A stretch of DNA of 54,930 nt from Rostrohypoxylon terebratum (lineage: Eukaryota; Ascomycota; Sordariomycetes; Xylariales; Hypoxylaceae). Of this stretch, positions 53,775 to 54,930 are shown piece by piece. How positions within the stretch are numbered: position 1 is the stretch's first letter; every line of letters starts with the position of its first letter. The notes under the pieces are model-generated. The model made no database searches. It was not told the origin of the DNA and worked only from the letters and a program-made list of their open reading frames with translations. Made by a program: the position numbers and the translations under genes. The stretch lies in assembly GCA_022497145.1 (NCBI GenBank), contig MU386001.1, positions 1-54,930 of the forward strand. Reading direction: 5' to 3'.

Positions 53775-54930
53775 TCAAGCGATAGAGAATCTTCACCAGA
53801 GACTTTTATAAACATTTTACATGCTTGAGTGTTAATAGAAATTGGCGTTATTAATATACGAGGTGTCAGAATTTTCAAACCCTCTGCCAACCCGGTATCG
53901 CGTTGAGAGATCATGAGGGTTGTTGGTAAGCAGCTGGCCTGGGAATCAGTTATCAGGCAGATGGGAAAGCTAAGTGCCTAACTTAGAAGGTTATTGTCGA
54001 ACCTTCTGTGAGATCTCGCAAGTTGCCTGTCTAGTACCTACTACTGGATCTCTAGCTACGAAGCTGGAAGTCACGGAGTTCGGACCGGTTTACGAAGAGG
54101 ATCCTTGGCAAATATCTCATGTATGCCGCGTCTCCTATCGCAAGGTAGCTCAATGTCCTTCCCGCAACAATAGAGTCTCTCTCTTGCTCTTAGGTCTGCA
54201 TCGTGACAAGTATCGCAAGTTTGGTCTACGGCCAGTTCAATGTGAATATTCTTATGTAGATCGAGAAGATTATTAGATACATAGGTCCTCCTGACAAACT
54301 AGTAACCAGCCACGGCTATGGGATTGCATCTGTGCCCCGCCCTAACTTGGTGAACTTCCTCTATGAGAGCTTTCCAGCGGCAGCGAAATCGCGCATCTTG
54401 AGGAAAATAACGTGGTGGAATGGACTTCGGTACCAAGAACGAACCATCAAACATAATATAACGCATACAATACACGGCGTTTTTATACATGGCTCTCATT
54501 AACTATGTACATCCTATTATGTTGGTCCCAACATGATACCTGGTCCCGCCGCCATGTTCAATCCTCTCTAATACCCATTGTGAACGGATTATGGGTCATT
54601 CAGACTATAGAGTATTAGTCGGCGTGTCCTTATGGCCTTATACTATGTATGTGACATACATCTAATCCCAGGCCCAGATTCCTGCGCGCCGACACGACAC
54701 AATAGTTCGAAGTATAGTTCGATTTCCCGCAAAAGGCGCTCCGTTCTCATCTGTCGATTGTGACGTATATGACGATTCCGCAGCCATTCCCGCCGGGTGA
54801 GCTCTCGCGTAGACATTGGTCAAGCCAATGTGCTGATGTTACGATCTCCCCAGAACAAAACGGACAAAGTATCACCCGAAGGTCACGTGACCTAATCAAA
54901 ATCTTGGCATTGAATCAAACTCGATTCAAT
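53775..54930. other. Intergenic region to window end
   Basis: 1.2 kb downstream of the DUF7580 gene; open frames at 53974-54276 and 54299-54499 do not look like proteins. A gene could continue beyond the window edge. Confidence 0.4.

Noticed and set aside
53974..54499. Two ORFs near the right window edge
   Set aside because: Low-complexity, no domain, and no splice structure that extends them convincingly within the window.
1..54930. CRISPR arrays, rRNA genes, telomeric repeats, PKS/NRPS/terpene synthase genes
   Set aside because: None seen; repeats present are simple-sequence, LTR or MITE type.

Overview
The window is nuclear DNA of a filamentous ascomycete (Pezizomycotina). The evidence is short spliceosomal introns (about 40-155 bp, often with CTAAC-type branch sites), fungus-specific families (UstYa/DUF3328, fungal SLATT, DUF7580, DUF6594, DUF3716, MARVEL, Zn2Cys6 regulators, NADP-mannitol dehydrogenase) and solo LTRs with RIP-like transitions. 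I cannot fix the genus; Sordariomycetes is a guess. All exon structures were worked out by hand from splice signals and reading frame. Multi-exon totals were checked to be divisible by three.

Region 1 (1-21,200). The window opens inside a minus-strand LTR, followed by a fungal SLATT membrane protein (459-1259). At 3.1-11.4 kb lies a compact metabolic cluster: SDR, amidase-signature enzyme, MetX-type alpha/beta hydrolase, RidA/2-aminomuconate-deaminase-like protein and a Zn2Cys6 regulator. The promoter regions of these genes share a Gal4-type palindrome, CGG-N5-CCG, mostly within TCGG-N5-CCGA, including the regulator's own promoter. This looks like a self-contained regulon. Beside it are two intact UstYa-like oxidase genes (11.5-13.6 kb) and a decayed third (14.4-15.0 kb), separated by a 10-N gap with duplicated, error-rich flanks. 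A 374-bp TA-flanked MITE with pogo/Fot1-like ends follows at 16.0 kb. At 18.8-20.8 kb an amidoligase-family gene is broken by a 390-bp solo LTR with a perfect CAACG target duplication. A second solo LTR lies just downstream.

Region 2 (22,400-31,800). A DUF6924-like protein, a four-helix MARVEL protein, a cytochrome b5/acyl-CoA dehydrogenase fusion and a polyglutamine-containing RRM-like protein, separated by long intergenic stretches.

Region 3 (33,350-39,500). A protein kinase, a DUF6594 membrane protein, a gene-poor 2.8-kb stretch and a decayed esterase.

Region 4 (39,900-54,930). FEN1/Rad27 (with a 5-nt micro-exon carrying catalytic Asp34), a DUF3716 protein, a Dal5/TNA1-type MFS transporter, a protein with an embedded ubiquitin-like segment, an NADP-mannitol dehydrogenase-type SDR, and a divergent pair of a C2H2-type zinc-finger protein and a DUF7580 protein.

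The most interesting item is the small-molecule cluster at 3-11 kb with its shared promoter element. The adjoining UstYa genes lack that element in their common promoter and may be a separate or only loosely linked unit.
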